Positions 45,974-55,703 of a stretch of 64,000 nucleotides of DNA are shown piece by piece. This stretch comes from Marinobacter nauticus (GTDB taxonomy: Bacteria; Pseudomonadota; Gammaproteobacteria; Pseudomonadales; Oleiphilaceae). The stretch's first letter is position 1. Every line of letters starts with the position of its first letter. The notes under the pieces were generated by a model. The model had not been told where the DNA came from and ran no database searches. It saw only the letters and a list, made by a program, of their open reading frames with translations. The stretch is from NCBI RefSeq assembly GCF_003634635.1, contig NZ_RBJB01000005.1, positions 124,001-188,000 on the forward strand. The letters are read 5' to 3'. The position numbers and the translations under genes were made by a program.

Positions 45974-46708
45974 ATGGATGGCGTGGAACAAACAAACGAG
46001 AGTTGGCGAATCCTGATCGTAGAGGACGATGAGCGGCTTGCGGATCTGACCCGCGAGTACCTTGAGAACAATGGCCTGACAGTGTCGTTGGAAACCCACG
46101 GGGGAGCCGCTGTTGAGCGGATCCGCAACGAGCAGCCTGATCTTGTGGTTCTGGATCTGATGCTGCCTGGCGAAGATGGTTTGTCCATCTGCCGGCGGGT
46201 ACGGCCGTTCTTCAATGGCCCCATTATTATGCTCACCGCCCGGACAGACGACCTGGACCAGGTCCTGGGCCTGGAAATGGGCGCGGATGACTACATTGGC
46301 AAACCGGTCCAACCGCGCGTTCTGCTCGCCCGCATCCGTGCCATGCTGCGCCGGGTAGAAACCTCGCCCGTTAGCGGGCAGGAGACGTCCGGGGAGGAGC
46401 CGGTGCGTTTGCAGTTCAACGACCTCGTGGTCGATCGTTCCATGCGTGAAGCCTGGTTAAGTGACGAAAGTATCGACCTCACCAGTGCTGAGTTCGACCT
46501 GCTCTGGCTGCTGGCCAGTAATGCCGGGCGGGTGCTAAGCAGGGAAGAGATTTTCACCGCACTCCGGGGCATCGAGTACGATGGGCAGGATCGTTCCATT
46601 GACGTTCGCGTGTCCAGGATCCGCCCGAAAATCGGTGACGATCCCATCCACCCGCGCCGTATCAAAACCGTTCGCAGCAAGGGTTACCTGTTCGTCAAGG
46701 AAGCCTGA
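45974..46708 (+). CDS. OmpR-family response regulator, RstA-like
   Basis: 244-aa regulator. Receiver: acidic pair EDD, phospho-acceptor in VVLDLMLPGEDG, and GADDYIGKPV. DNA-binding winged helix: DLTSAEFDLLWLLASNAGRV, LRGIEYDGQDRSIDVRVSRI and the C-terminal RIKTVRSKGYLF. These stretches match E. coli RstA closely by memory. It precedes its RstB-like kinase with a hairpin between. Confidence 0.9.
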   Translation: MDGVEQTNESWRILIVEDDERLADLTREYLENNGLTVSLETHGGAAVERIRNEQPDLVVLDLMLPGEDGLSICRRVRPFFNGPIIMLTARTDDLDQVLGLEMGADDYIGKPVQPRVLLARIRAMLRRVETSPVSGQETSGEEPVRLQFNDLVVDRSMREAWLSDESIDLTSAEFDLLWLLASNAGRVLSREEIFTALRGIEYDGQDRSIDVRVSRIRPKIGDDPIHPRRIKTVRSKGYLFVKEA

Positions 46709-46718
46709 TCGCGCCTGA

Positions 46719-46747
46719 GGCGTTGCCGCCCCGAAGGTGGCAACGCC
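46719..46747 (+). terminator. Hairpin between the regulator and kinase genes
   Basis: GGCGTTGCC (46719-46727) and GGCAACGCC (46739-46747) form a perfect 9-bp stem. No T-run follows; it may tune the kinase-to-regulator ratio. Confidence 0.5.
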
Positions 46748-46766
46748 GGTTACCAGGGTTGGCCCG

Positions 46767-48338
46767 ATGTCCCTGAAATTTTTCCTGAAAGCCTACGCTC
46801 GTATTGCTGTCATTGCGGCGGCGGTCGTGCTGGTGTGCGTCCTGCTGTTTAACGGCATCAACTCCGTTCGCGAACAATACTGGCATGAGCAGGCCATGAC
46901 ACCGGTTATGCGTTGGCTGGCAGCGGCCCCGGATCCGCTCAGTCAGTATCACTGGATGGCCCCGATGTTTGGTCTGCACAGTGGCGTTGCGGCCGACTTC
47001 GGGCTTTCCCAGGTTGCGCTTGAGCGCCTGGGCTATGGCCAGGTGGTGGCGCAGTCAACCGATAGCGGGTATGGCTATTATGTCCTTGGTCTCGGGGGCG
47101 AGGTGATCGGCATACATCTGGAGCAACCCTACCGGGATCTGGCCCGGGCAATCTCGTTGATGGTGCGTTGGCATCTGGATACCAGCCCTGCGGCTCAGCG
47201 TGCGGATGTGGCGCAGCAATTGGCAGAGTCTCTGAATCTCGATATCCGTCTGGTTCAGAAGGCCGAGGATCTGCCGGATCAGCAGGCGCTTGAGCGGCTT
47301 GGCGACACCGGGCTGGCGATTTTTGAACACGGTGATAACCGTGCCAGGGCGCTGGTTCGTTTGTCGGAAGGCGCGTTGGTTGTGGTGACATTGCCTCCCC
47401 CCTTCAATCCCTGGGGCTGGCCGATTATCTTGCTGCTGACCGCTGTTGTCGGTGGCGTGCTGGCAGTGGCCCTGTTTCTTGCGTTGCGTTTTGTAGAGAG
47501 TCATCTGCGCAAGGTTGAGTCGGTAGCGATTCGTATTGCCCGGGGTGAGATGGGAGCCCGGGTGGAATCCGAGCAGGGCACGCTCGTGTCCCGGCTGGGG
47601 GCTTCGTTCAATGGAATGGCGGAACATATCCAGCGCCTGGTGCAGGTGCAGCGGGAAATGATTCACGCGGTTTCCCACGAACTGAGAACGCCGGTGGCCC
47701 GTATCCGGTTCGGCGTCCAGATGATTGAATCTGGTAGTACCCAGGAAGTGCTCGAAAAGCAGCTCGAGGGCATTGATGGCGACATCCAGGAGCTCGACGA
47801 ACTGATTGACGAGATCCTGACCTATGCCCGGCTGGAGCAGGGCGGGCCGGTGTTCAGTCTCCGGGAGGGCTCGGTCACGGATATAGTCAGGCAGGTTGTC
47901 TCCGAACAGCGGCTGATCCGGGAGGGAGTCGACATTGAGTGTCAGATTGACGAAGCCTCGGAGCGCTGGGCACAGGCCGATATGGAGCCTCGTTACATTC
48001 ACCGGGCGGTTCAGAACCTGGTCGGCAATGCCGCGCGCTATGCCGCAGGCCGTGTGCGGGTGAGTTGCCATCTGGATGAAGATAATTGCCGGATTGATGT
48101 GGAAGACGATGGTCCGGGCATTCCGGAACAGGATTGGGAGAAGGTGTTCACCGCCTTTGCCCGGCTTGATGACAGTCGTACCCGCACCTCAGGCGGCTAC
48201 GGATTGGGCCTGTCCATTGTTCGCAGGATTCTGTACTGGCACGGTGGGCAGGCGTTTGTGGGCCGCAGTGATGTCTTGGGCGGAGCCCGGTTCAGCCTGG
48301 TCTGGCCGCGCCTGAAGCCCGCAGACCCGGATTTGTGA
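46767..48338 (+). CDS. Sensor histidine kinase, RstB-like
   Basis: 523-aa membrane kinase. TM1 about residues 10-32, a periplasmic sensor of about 185 residues, TM2 near 220-242, HAMP, H-box MIHAVSHELRTPVARIRFGV, N-box AVQNLVGNAARYA, G1 VEDDGPGIP and G2 GGYGLGLSIVRR. ATG 46767 gives a standard N-terminus; a GTG at 46737 lies inside the upstream hairpin. Signal unknown. Confidence 0.9.
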   Translation: MSLKFFLKAYARIAVIAAAVVLVCVLLFNGINSVREQYWHEQAMTPVMRWLAAAPDPLSQYHWMAPMFGLHSGVAADFGLSQVALERLGYGQVVAQSTDSGYGYYVLGLGGEVIGIHLEQPYRDLARAISLMVRWHLDTSPAAQRADVAQQLAESLNLDIRLVQKAEDLPDQQALERLGDTGLAIFEHGDNRARALVRLSEGALVVVTLPPPFNPWGWPIILLLTAVVGGVLAVALFLALRFVESHLRKVESVAIRIARGEMGARVESEQGTLVSRLGASFNGMAEHIQRLVQVQREMIHAVSHELRTPVARIRFGVQMIESGSTQEVLEKQLEGIDGDIQELDELIDEILTYARLEQGGPVFSLREGSVTDIVRQVVSEQRLIREGVDIECQIDEASERWAQADMEPRYIHRAVQNLVGNAARYAAGRVRVSCHLDEDNCRIDVEDDGPGIPEQDWEKVFTAFARLDDSRTRTSGGYGLGLSIVRRILYWHGGQAFVGRSDVLGGARFSLVWPRLKPADPDL

Positions 48339-48388
48339 ACCAGTGCTCTGTACCTCACCTGATGTAACAAAGCTCTACACAACCACAA

Positions 48389-48512
48389 CTGAACCCTCCG
48401 CAGCCCTGGGTAATACTTCAAAGCGTAAGGGATGACTTTTGAGGTTGTAGTTCTTACGAACTTTCCTTGTTTCATTCGTCATTTGAGGGCCGGTTTTTCC
48501 GGCCCTTTTTTT
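48389..48512 (+). ncRNA. Candidate small RNA or long 3' UTR upstream of glpK
   Basis: The 244-bp gap 48339-48582 has no gene I can support. It holds a weak promoter-like pair (CTGAAC 48389-48394, 16 bp, TAATAC 48411-48416) and about 75 nt later a strong intrinsic terminator. This would give a transcript of about 90 nt with a U-rich tail, the usual shape of an Hfq-type sRNA. It may equally be the end of the rstAB transcript. Confidence 0.3.
48487..48512 (+). terminator. Rho-independent terminator
   Basis: GGGCCGG (48487-48493) pairs perfectly with CCGGCCC (48499-48505) around TTTTT, followed by seven T residues (48506-48512). Separates rstAB from glpK. Confidence 0.9.
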
Positions 48513-48582
48513 ATTTCCGCGCCGCGTCACACCGCTCGATCCCCGTCCTGTTAAAATCTCCTGAAAACAACAGGAGGTTTTG

Positions 48583-50064
48583 ATGTCCCGATATCTGCTT
48601 GCCATAGACCAGGGTACCACCAGTTCCCGCGCCATCGTGTTTGATGACAAAGGCGCTCAGGTGGCCGTTGCCCAGCAGGAGTTTCACCAGTACTTCCCCA
48701 AAGATGGCTGGGTCGAGCACGATGCCATGGAAATATGGGACAGTACGCTGGCGGTCTGTCGTTCAGCCCTGAACAACGGCAAGATTAAGGCATCTGACCT
48801 CGCAGGCATCGGCATTACCAACCAGCGGGAAACCACTGTGATCTGGGACAGGGCGACGGGGCAGCCGATTCATCACGCCATTGTCTGGCAGGATCGCCGT
48901 ACCGCGTCCTGGTGTACCAAGTTGCGCCAGGATGGCCATGAATCCCTGGTGGTTGACCGCACCGGATTATTGATTGATCCCTACTTCTCTGCCACCAAGA
49001 TAGCGTGGATTCTGGACAACGTTGACGGTGCCCGCCAGCGCGCGGAAGCCGGTGAGTTGGCCTTTGGCACCATTGATACCTGGTTGCTCTGGAATCTGAC
49101 CGGCGGCAAGCACCATCGTACCGATGCCACCAATGCGTCCCGCACTGCACTGTTCAATATCCATACACAGCAATGGGACCCGCAGCTGCTCAAGCTGTTT
49201 CGGGTGCCTGCTGTTCTGTTGCCGGAGGTATTCGACAGTGCAGCTGAGTACGGGTTGACGGAACCCGAATGTCTGGGCGCTTCGGTGATGATTGCCGGTA
49301 TTGCCGGTGATCAGCATGCCGCTTTGATCGGCCAGGCCTGTTTTGAGCCGGGAATGGCCAAGAGTACCTATGGCACAGGCTGTTTCCTGATGCTCAACAC
49401 CGGCCAGCAGGCCCTGCGCTCTGAAAACCGGTTATTGACGACGGTAGCCTACCGCCTCAACGGCAAACCCTGCTATGCCATTGAAGGCAGTATTTTTGTT
49501 GCCGGTGCCGCCATGCAGTGGCTCAGGGATGGGCTTCGGTTGATTTCCCATGCCCGGGAATCGGCGGAGCATGCGGCGAGGGTCGGTGTGAATAATCCGG
49601 TGTATCTGGTGCCCGCGTTCACCGGCCTGGGAGCCCCGCACTGGGACCCGAACGCCCGGGGTGCAATCCTGGGGCTGACCCGGGATACCGGCATTGCCGA
49701 GATTGTCACGGCGGGTTTGCAATCGGTGTGCTATCAGACCAAAGACCTGGTGCGCGCCATTCGCAACGATGGCGCTCGACTGGAATCGCTGCGAGTCGAC
49801 GGAGGCATGGCTGTGAACGACTGGGTGATGCAGTTTTTATCGGACATTCTCAATGTGCCGGTTGACCGGCCGAGCGTGACCGAAACCACGGCGCTGGGGG
49901 CCGCATATCTTGCGGGTTTGCAGACCGGGGTTTTCGATAGCCTGGAGCAGATTACGTCGCTTTGGGAATGCGAGCACCAGTTCCGGCCGGATATGGCGCC
50001 GGGGCTGCGGGAATCACTCTATGCCGGCTGGCTGGATGCTGTTGAGCGAGTCTGTAATCACTGA
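48583..50064 (+). CDS. glpK: Glycerol kinase
   Basis: 493-aa FGGY kinase converting glycerol to glycerol-3-phosphate. Seen: [17 protein letters not shown] (ATP/phosphate site), [19 protein letters not shown], and the C-terminal signature [23 protein letters not shown] 48583 has AGGAGG 6 nt upstream. No glpF or glpD is adjacent, so it stands alone. Its stop lies close to the convergent ABC-ATPase gene (3 nt between them). Confidence 0.96.
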   Translation: MSRYLLAIDQGTTSSRAIVFDDKGAQVAVAQQEFHQYFPKDGWVEHDAMEIWDSTLAVCRSALNNGKIKASDLAGIGITNQRETTVIWDRATGQPIHHAIVWQDRRTASWCTKLRQDGHESLVVDRTGLLIDPYFSATKIAWILDNVDGARQRAEAGELAFGTIDTWLLWNLTGGKHHRTDATNASRTALFNIHTQQWDPQLLKLFRVPAVLLPEVFDSAAEYGLTEPECLGASVMIAGIAGDQHAALIGQACFEPGMAKSTYGTGCFLMLNTGQQALRSENRLLTTVAYRLNGKPCYAIEGSIFVAGAAMQWLRDGLRLISHARESAEHAARVGVNNPVYLVPAFTGLGAPHWDPNARGAILGLTRDTGIAEIVTAGLQSVCYQTKDLVRAIRNDGARLESLRVDGGMAVNDWVMQFLSDILNVPVDRPSVTETTALGAAYLAGLQTGVFDSLEQITSLWECEHQFRPDMAPGLRESLYAGWLDAVERVCNH

Positions 50065-50067
50065 GGT

Positions 50068-51144
50068 TCAGTGGCCGGTGCGTTCGAAGGCGATCAGGTG
50101 ATCAGCCTCCACCCGGACCGGTACCTGCTCACCCAGGTTAAAGTCCAGGTGGCTCCGGAACAGGGCCTCAAATTCAGTGTCTTCTGAACACCGGAAACGA
50201 TAGAGCGTGGAGGTTCCGGCAAAGGTTTTTTCCACCACCTTTGGCTTCAGCTCTGAGTCTTCATCGAAAACAATGTCGTCCGGCCGGATCAGGACGTCCA
50301 GCAGGGTGCCTGGTTGCCATTTGTAGGCCCGGTTGCCATGGATGACGCCCAGTTCCGATTCTATGGTGTCAGGGCCCAGGGCCTTGCCGGGAATAAACCC
50401 ACCTTGCCCGACAAAACTGGCCACGAACCGGTTCGCCGGCTCATGGTAGAGGTTGTAGGGCACATCCCACTGTTGAATCTGCCCGTCCCGGAGAACCGCC
50501 ACCTGATCACACATGGCAAAGGCTTCCTGCTGATCATGGGTAACCAGGATGGCACTGATGCCGAGGGTCTTGAGGATTTCCCGCACATCCAGGCTCAGCC
50601 GGCGGCGCAGATCTGTGTCCAGGTTGGAGAAAGGCTCATCCAGCAGGATCAGTGTTGGCTCTGGTGCCAGTGCCCGGGCCAGGGCCACCCGTTGTTGCTG
50701 GCCGCCGGACAGCTCGTGGGGATAGTTGTCTGCAAGGTCCTGGAGGTGCACCAGGTTCAGCAACTCCATGACCTTTTGTCGACGTTCCGCTTTGCTTAAT
50801 GACTTCAGACCGAAGCCGACGTTATCGGCAATGCTCAGGTGCGGAAAAAGGGCATAGTCCTGGAACACCATGCCAATCTTGCGCTTTTCCGGTTGCAGTG
50901 CTCGCCCGGGCAGGCTGATGGCCTGTGACTGCAGGCGGATTTCACCTCGGGAAATCGGCAGGAAGCCAGCCAGCGCCCGGAGAATGGTGCTCTTGCCACA
51001 GCCGCTGGGGCCCAGCAGGCAGCCAATATCACCGTGGCTGAGGGCAAAGCTGACGTCCTTGACGACGGAATCACCGCCGTAGCCACAGGACAGATTGTTT
51101 ACTTCCAGCAGCCAGTCTGCGGGGGGCACCAGGGCTTCGGGCAT
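50068..51144 (-). CDS. Iron(III)-type ABC transporter ATP-binding protein (FbpC-like), orphan
   Basis: 358-aa ATPase. Walker [16 protein letters not shown]-loop [11 protein letters not shown], signature [16 protein letters not shown], Walker [13 protein letters not shown], and H-loop THDQQEA, followed by a TOBE-type C-terminal domain (from about 240). It resembles FbpC/PotA importers. No permease or binding protein lies nearby, so the partner must be elsewhere. It starts 3 nt after argF and is probably co-transcribed with it, an unusual pairing. Confidence 0.87.
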   Translation of the reverse strand: MPEALVPPADWLLEVNNLSCGYGGDSVVKDVSFALSHGDIGCLLGPSGCGKSTILRALAGFLPISRGEIRLQSQAISLPGRALQPEKRKIGMVFQDYALFPHLSIADNVGFGLKSLSKAERRQKVMELLNLVHLQDLADNYPHELSGGQQQRVALARALAPEPTLILLDEPFSNLDTDLRRRLSLDVREILKTLGISAILVTHDQQEAFAMCDQVAVLRDGQIQQWDVPYNLYHEPANRFVASFVGQGGFIPGKALGPDTIESELGVIHGNRAYKWQPGTLLDVLIRPDDIVFDEDSELKPKVVEKTFAGTSTLYRFRCSEDTEFEALFRSHLDFNLGEQVPVRVEADHLIAFERTGH

Positions 51145-51147
51145 GGA

Positions 51148-52062
51148 TCAGTCCAGACGATTGAGAATCAGGAATTCCAGCAAGGCTTTCTGGGCATGCA
51201 GCCGGTTTTCCGCCTCATGCCAGACTGCCGAGCTTTCGTGGTCCATCATGTCTGCCGAAATCTCTTCACCCCGGTGGGCGGGCAGGCAGTGCATGAAAAG
51301 GGCGTCTTTGTCGGCCTGAGCCATCAGAGCCGGGTTGATCTGATAGCTGCGGAAGGCTTTTTCCCGGGCTTTCTGCTCGTCTTCCTGGCCCATGGATGCC
51401 CAGACATCGGTGACCAGCAGTTGGGCGCCCCGTGCTGCCTCTTCTGGCGCGCGCACAACGGTCACCCTGTCAGCATGCTGTTCGATCAGCTGTTGATCCG
51501 GTTCGTAACCCTCTGGGCAGGCAACGTTCAGGTGGAAATCGAAACGCTCTGCAGCGTTTATGTACGAGTGGCACATATTGTTGCCGTCACCAATCCAGGC
51601 CACGGTGGCACCACGGATGCTGCCGCGAAGCTCCCGATAGGTCTGCATGTCGGCCAGCAGCTGGCAGGGGTGGAATTCGTCGGTGAGAGCGTTGATCACG
51701 GGCTTGCTGGAGGCAGTGGCAAAGCGCTCGACCGTTTCGTGGGCAAAGGTACGGATCATCACCGCGTCGACCATGCTGGAGATCACAATGGCAGAATCCT
51801 CGATCGGTTCGCCGCGGCCAAGCTGTGTATCCTTGGGCGAGAGGAACATGGCGCTACCCCCGAGCTGGGTCATGCCGGCTTCGAAGGAAACCCGGGTCCG
51901 GGTGGACGATTTTTCGAAGATCATTGCCAGCACCCGGTTTTTAAGGGTGTCCCTGGTCTGGCCTGAACGCCACTCTTTGCGTAATTTGGAAGCATGATCG
52001 AGCAGATCTTCCAGTTCCGCCGTGGTCATGTCGTTCAGTGTCAGAAAATGTCTTGCTGCCAT
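51148..52062 (-). CDS. argF: Ornithine carbamoyltransferase ArgF
   Basis: 304-aa enzyme making citrulline from ornithine and carbamoyl phosphate. Seen: the carbamoyl-phosphate site [21 protein letters not shown], and the ornithine loop [15 protein letters not shown] 52062 ([11 protein letters not shown]) matches the family N-terminus; a TTG at 52080 would extend it by 6. No clear ArgR box found upstream. Confidence 0.95.
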   Translation of the reverse strand: MAARHFLTLNDMTTAELEDLLDHASKLRKEWRSGQTRDTLKNRVLAMIFEKSSTRTRVSFEAGMTQLGGSAMFLSPKDTQLGRGEPIEDSAIVISSMVDAVMIRTFAHETVERFATASSKPVINALTDEFHPCQLLADMQTYRELRGSIRGATVAWIGDGNNMCHSYINAAERFDFHLNVACPEGYEPDQQLIEQHADRVTVVRAPEEAARGAQLLVTDVWASMGQEDEQKAREKAFRSYQINPALMAQADKDALFMHCLPAHRGEEISADMMDHESSAVWHEAENRLHAQKALLEFLILNRLD

Positions 52063-52262
52063 GAAAGGCCCCTGTTTCAAGCAAACTGCCCGTTCGGAAA
52101 AGCCAACAAGTCTAGCCCGTCGCTACCCTGAAAACAACGCCGGGCGCGGTGCTGTTGTTCTGGGTCAAAACGGACGGTTTGTTGAGGCCTGAGGCACCCG
52201 TGTACAATAAGCGCAAAGGCCGTTTGGCGGCAAAGCTGACTCCCAACCAGAGGAATGAGTTC

Positions 52263-52589
52263 ATGGACATCAATGAAACCATCAAGAGCCAACTTGAAGA
52301 GAACCCGGTTATTCTTTACATGAAGGGCACCCCGCAAGCTCCGCAGTGCGGTTTCTCGGCACGTACTGTTCAGGCTCTGATGGCGTGCGGTGAGCGCTTT
52401 GCGTTTGTGAATATTCTCGACAATCAGGAACTGCGTGAGGCCCTGAAAGTCTATTCCAGCTGGCCAACCTATCCGCAGCTCTACATCAACGGTGAGCTGG
52501 TGGGTGGTTGCGACATAGTTCTGGAAATGTCAGAAAGTGGCGAGCTGGCCAAGATGGTCAAGGATGCTGCGGGTCAGGCCGAAGCCTGA
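52263..52589 (+). CDS. grxD: Monothiol glutaredoxin Grx4
   Basis: 108-aa CGFS-type glutaredoxin that carries [2Fe-2S] clusters for iron-sulfur protein maturation. Active-site CGFS at residues 29-32 in TPQAPQCGFSART, the GSH-binding SSWPTYPQLYING and GGCDIVLEM. The ATG at 52263 follows GAGGAATGAG; the frame from 52149 adds a non-conserved region. Confidence 0.95.
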   Translation: MDINETIKSQLEENPVILYMKGTPQAPQCGFSARTVQALMACGERFAFVNILDNQELREALKVYSSWPTYPQLYINGELVGGCDIVLEMSESGELAKMVKDAAGQAEA

Positions 52590-52597
52590 TCAACCTG

Positions 52598-53362
52598 CTA
52601 CTCGTAACGGTATTTAAGCTTTATCGTAAAACGACCTCCTATCCCGCTCTCTGGAGCGGGATAGGGGCTTGCCTCTAAAGCCGCCCGGTATATTGCGGCG
52701 TCTACATCCTTTAGGTCCGTTGATTTAACGATTTTCGCGCCCGTCACCGCGCCATTTCCCATTAATCTGAGTTCTATTTCTGCTATCCATGTCTTTGATC
52801 CCTCCGAGTCTACAGGCACCCTAATCGTCTCTCGGAAGAGATATTCCGACAAATGACTTGAGAGTTTTGCGACAAAAGGGTCTCTTTCATCGGGAGTCTC
52901 AGTCTTTTGCGTTACTGGCTCCGGCGTTTCTACGGCCTCGCTTGCACGTGCAGTCAATGCAGGTGTAGCAACTGATGCAGGGGATTCGAAGGATGTTGCC
53001 CGGGTTTGGGTGCTTTCGGTTGTCCGCTTCGGGGAATCTGGCTGTGTCGCAGTGACGGTTTGCGATTCGGGCGGAGCACTGAAGGTAGATTCTGTCGAGG
53101 TTACCACCGGCTCGGCCGGCGGGATCTCGAACTCGGAGTGCCTGGGCTTTGGCGGTTCCGGACTTGCCACGCTCTCTGGTGTCGGGACGGCCGCCGGGGT
53201 TGTCAGCGTAAAAACCAGCCGGTGAGTCAGTTCCCGGGCCTCCTTCAGAGGCGATGGAAGCCCGGCCAGTACCAGAGTGTGAGCCAGTATGGCCAGGGAA
53301 ACCGCTAGCAGGAGCCGATAGGATGCCGGCATTGAGGGTGAACGAAAACCCGTGTCCGGCAT
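52598..53362 (-). CDS. TonB-like periplasm-spanning protein
   Basis: 254-aa protein with an N-terminal membrane anchor (about 15-35, YRLLLAVSLAILAHTLVLAG), a long Pro/Thr/Glu/Ser-rich linker (about 55-160), and a C-terminal TonB-type domain (IAEIELRLMGNGAVTGAKIV ... FTIKLKYRYE). No ExbB/ExbD nearby. MPASYRLL at 53332 is an alternative start. A perfect 12-bp inverted repeat (52638-52665) lies inside its 3' end. It starts 5 nt after the DUF1631 stop, so they form one unit. Confidence 0.8.
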   Translation of the reverse strand: MPDTGFRSPSMPASYRLLLAVSLAILAHTLVLAGLPSPLKEARELTHRLVFTLTTPAAVPTPESVASPEPPKPRHSEFEIPPAEPVVTSTESTFSAPPESQTVTATQPDSPKRTTESTQTRATSFESPASVATPALTARASEAVETPEPVTQKTETPDERDPFVAKLSSHLSEYLFRETIRVPVDSEGSKTWIAEIELRLMGNGAVTGAKIVKSTDLKDVDAAIYRAALEASPYPAPESGIGGRFTIKLKYRYE

Positions 53363-53367
53363 CTATA

Positions 53368-55575
53368 TCAGGCGGTTTTTGTGCGCAGGTTGCCCACGAC
53401 GGCATTCAGGGCCCGGTCAATCAAGGCACCCTGTTCGAGCAGCGTCAGGCGGCCACGGCGCATCTCATGAGCCAGCTCAACACGGGTTTTCTCAATGACT
53501 TTCAGGCCCATACGGTTGACGAACACAAAGCAGTCCGCTTCATCAATAATGGCTGAGAGCTTGCAGCGGAAGCTGGTGCCGTTGACCAGGCGGAACTCCA
53601 CCCAGTTGCCAATTTCGATAGTGTCGAGCTTGGCCACATATTCGGCAATCGCAGCATCTTCCAGTTCCTGTTGCCGTTCAACGGCGGTCTGGTGCACGGT
53701 CGGGGCTTCGTCTTCGGCATCCGACGGTGCATCCTGACGAGCTTCGATGGCGGCGTTGGTCCGGAAGGCCTCAGCCAGCTCATGCTTCAGGTGCCCCATC
53801 ATCTGATCAAGCCGGGTGGCGTTGTAGGAGACTTCCTCAAGTCCTGCCCGCAGTGATTTCAACAGACCGGGCACAACCCGAACCCACTGGTCACGCTCTT
53901 CATCTTCTTCATGGGGGTGCAGGCACCAGATCAGGTCATCCACGACCCGTGCTGTTTCGTGCCAGCGATGTTCGGTGTCGTCCTTCAGGTAGGCCAGGAA
54001 CATAACCCGGCTCCAGCCATTCATCAGAATATCGCTGACCGAGTCCGGAAGCCGGTAACGGGATACTTTTTCCCGTAACAGCCGGTCCACCTCTTCCTGG
54101 GCCTTCTGGGATTTGATGCGACCACGTTCCGATTCTCGTGTTCTCTGTTCCACCAGGGAGGCCTTACGGTTTTCTCGCTCCAGGAATTGCTCAAATTCTT
54201 CGTTCAGGGTTTCGAACAACTGAATGTTGCCATCGAATTCATTGAGGATTCGTTGCACCACGTTGTGTATCTGACCGTACAGCTTGTCTCGGGTTTTCTC
54301 ATCGCTGCTGCTCCAGCCAATGCCCGCGCGGGCGAGGGAGTTGAGCAGCTTGCGGGCCGGGTGGGTTGCCTTGCTGAAGAAACTCTTGTCCTTGATCACA
54401 ACCTTCAGAATCGGAATCTGTAGGCGACTGATCAGCACCTGAACCGGGGCGGACAGGTTGTAGTCATCAAGGATGAACTCGAACAGCATGGAGACCAGAT
54501 TGATCAGATCTTCATCCACTTCATTCAGTGCGGGCTGGCGACCATCTTGAGCGTCGGCCTTAGCCAGCAGTTGCTGAACGACCTGGCGCAGGTCGACGGT
54601 TACGGGCTCACCCGTGCTAAGGTCGTCGGTTTCCGGCCAGTTTTGCTGAAGCGGAATGGCGTTGAGCATATCGGCCAGTTCCCGGCCTCCGACCACTCTC
54701 AGAGAGGGATCGGCGCTGCGTGGGGGCATGCCGGCATTGGACCTTTGCAGAGCCAGCATCTGACGGATCTGGTCAAACAGTACGGTGTCTTCCGGGCGTT
54801 GATCGTAGCCGGCAGTCGTCTCGCTGGGGCTTTCGGCAGAGCTGTCTGCTGTTGCAGATGGCTTCTGGCTCTGGTTCTTCTTGCCGTGATAACGGAAGTT
54901 CGGGATAACGCCGGCCTGGATCAGAATGCGATTGGCTTCATCCAGGAGCATGCCCAGGTTGGAGATCACGTAACGGTCAAATTGCTTGAGCAGGATGAGC
55001 CGTTCGCGAATCTGGATATCGAGGGCCTGAATCGCTTCGGTAAAAGCGCTGCACAGGTGCTCCGGTGCCATCGGGTTGACCGGCTCCTGCTCGGTGGCGT
55101 CCGGATAGATCTCGGTAAAACGGGCCTGCAATTGCAGTAAAGGGCCTTGGAAGTGCGCCTTGGCCTTGGTGGTCATGGCGTTGAAGGCAACCTGTTCTTC
55201 CAGATCGTCATTGCCAACCAGCGAAAGAGTGTCGGCACTGGCCTGCGGGCTGGCTTCGGTTGACGGAAGCTGGCCGGCATGGGGCGGGTTGGCAAAGAAC
55301 TGGGCAACCGTATTCTGAAAATGACGCTCTACGCCCTTGCGCTTGATGCGAATCTCGCGCATGGCTTCGAAGTAGCGGTTTTGTTCATTGTTGCTGCGGG
55401 CATTGTTGGCCAGTTCGAAGAGTGAATCATCGACGGCATCGAAAGCCCCCTGCAACAAATCACCCAGCCCCGCAACAACGGTGTCGCGGATGCGGGCTAC
55501 CTCCGCAGGAACCGGTCGGGTGCTTGCCGCTTCCCTGTGCTCGCGGAGGTAATGTATGCCGGACTGCTTGTTCAT
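53368..55575 (-). CDS. DUF1631 family protein
   Basis: 735-aa soluble, largely helical protein fitting DUF1631 over its length (LVSMLFEFILDDYNLSAPVQ, WSRVMFLAYLKDDTEHRW). The last 100 residues (IGNWVEFRLVNGTSFRCKLS, ADCFVFVNRMGLKVIEKT) look like a PilZ-type barrel, but the canonical RxxxR c-di-GMP motif is not obvious. ATG 55575 has AGGAG 7 nt upstream. Sometimes mislabelled thymidine phosphorylase; nothing supports that. Function unknown. Confidence 0.85.
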   Translation of the reverse strand: MNKQSGIHYLREHREAASTRPVPAEVARIRDTVVAGLGDLLQGAFDAVDDSLFELANNARSNNEQNRYFEAMREIRIKRKGVERHFQNTVAQFFANPPHAGQLPSTEASPQASADTLSLVGNDDLEEQVAFNAMTTKAKAHFQGPLLQLQARFTEIYPDATEQEPVNPMAPEHLCSAFTEAIQALDIQIRERLILLKQFDRYVISNLGMLLDEANRILIQAGVIPNFRYHGKKNQSQKPSATADSSAESPSETTAGYDQRPEDTVLFDQIRQMLALQRSNAGMPPRSADPSLRVVGGRELADMLNAIPLQQNWPETDDLSTGEPVTVDLRQVVQQLLAKADAQDGRQPALNEVDEDLINLVSMLFEFILDDYNLSAPVQVLISRLQIPILKVVIKDKSFFSKATHPARKLLNSLARAGIGWSSSDEKTRDKLYGQIHNVVQRILNEFDGNIQLFETLNEEFEQFLERENRKASLVEQRTRESERGRIKSQKAQEEVDRLLREKVSRYRLPDSVSDILMNGWSRVMFLAYLKDDTEHRWHETARVVDDLIWCLHPHEEDEERDQWVRVVPGLLKSLRAGLEEVSYNATRLDQMMGHLKHELAEAFRTNAAIEARQDAPSDAEDEAPTVHQTAVERQQELEDAAIAEYVAKLDTIEIGNWVEFRLVNGTSFRCKLSAIIDEADCFVFVNRMGLKVIEKTRVELAHEMRRGRLTLLEQGALIDRALNAVVGNLRTKTA

Positions 55576-55703
55576 GGCCGACTCCTGTTTACGCCTCAAC
55601 CGGATACATGACCGAGCCTGATTCTTGTCTGTTCTGATTATTGGATAAATTTAGCGCATTTTGATCTGCATTAACATGAATAAACGCTAACCTGCGATCA
55701 GGT

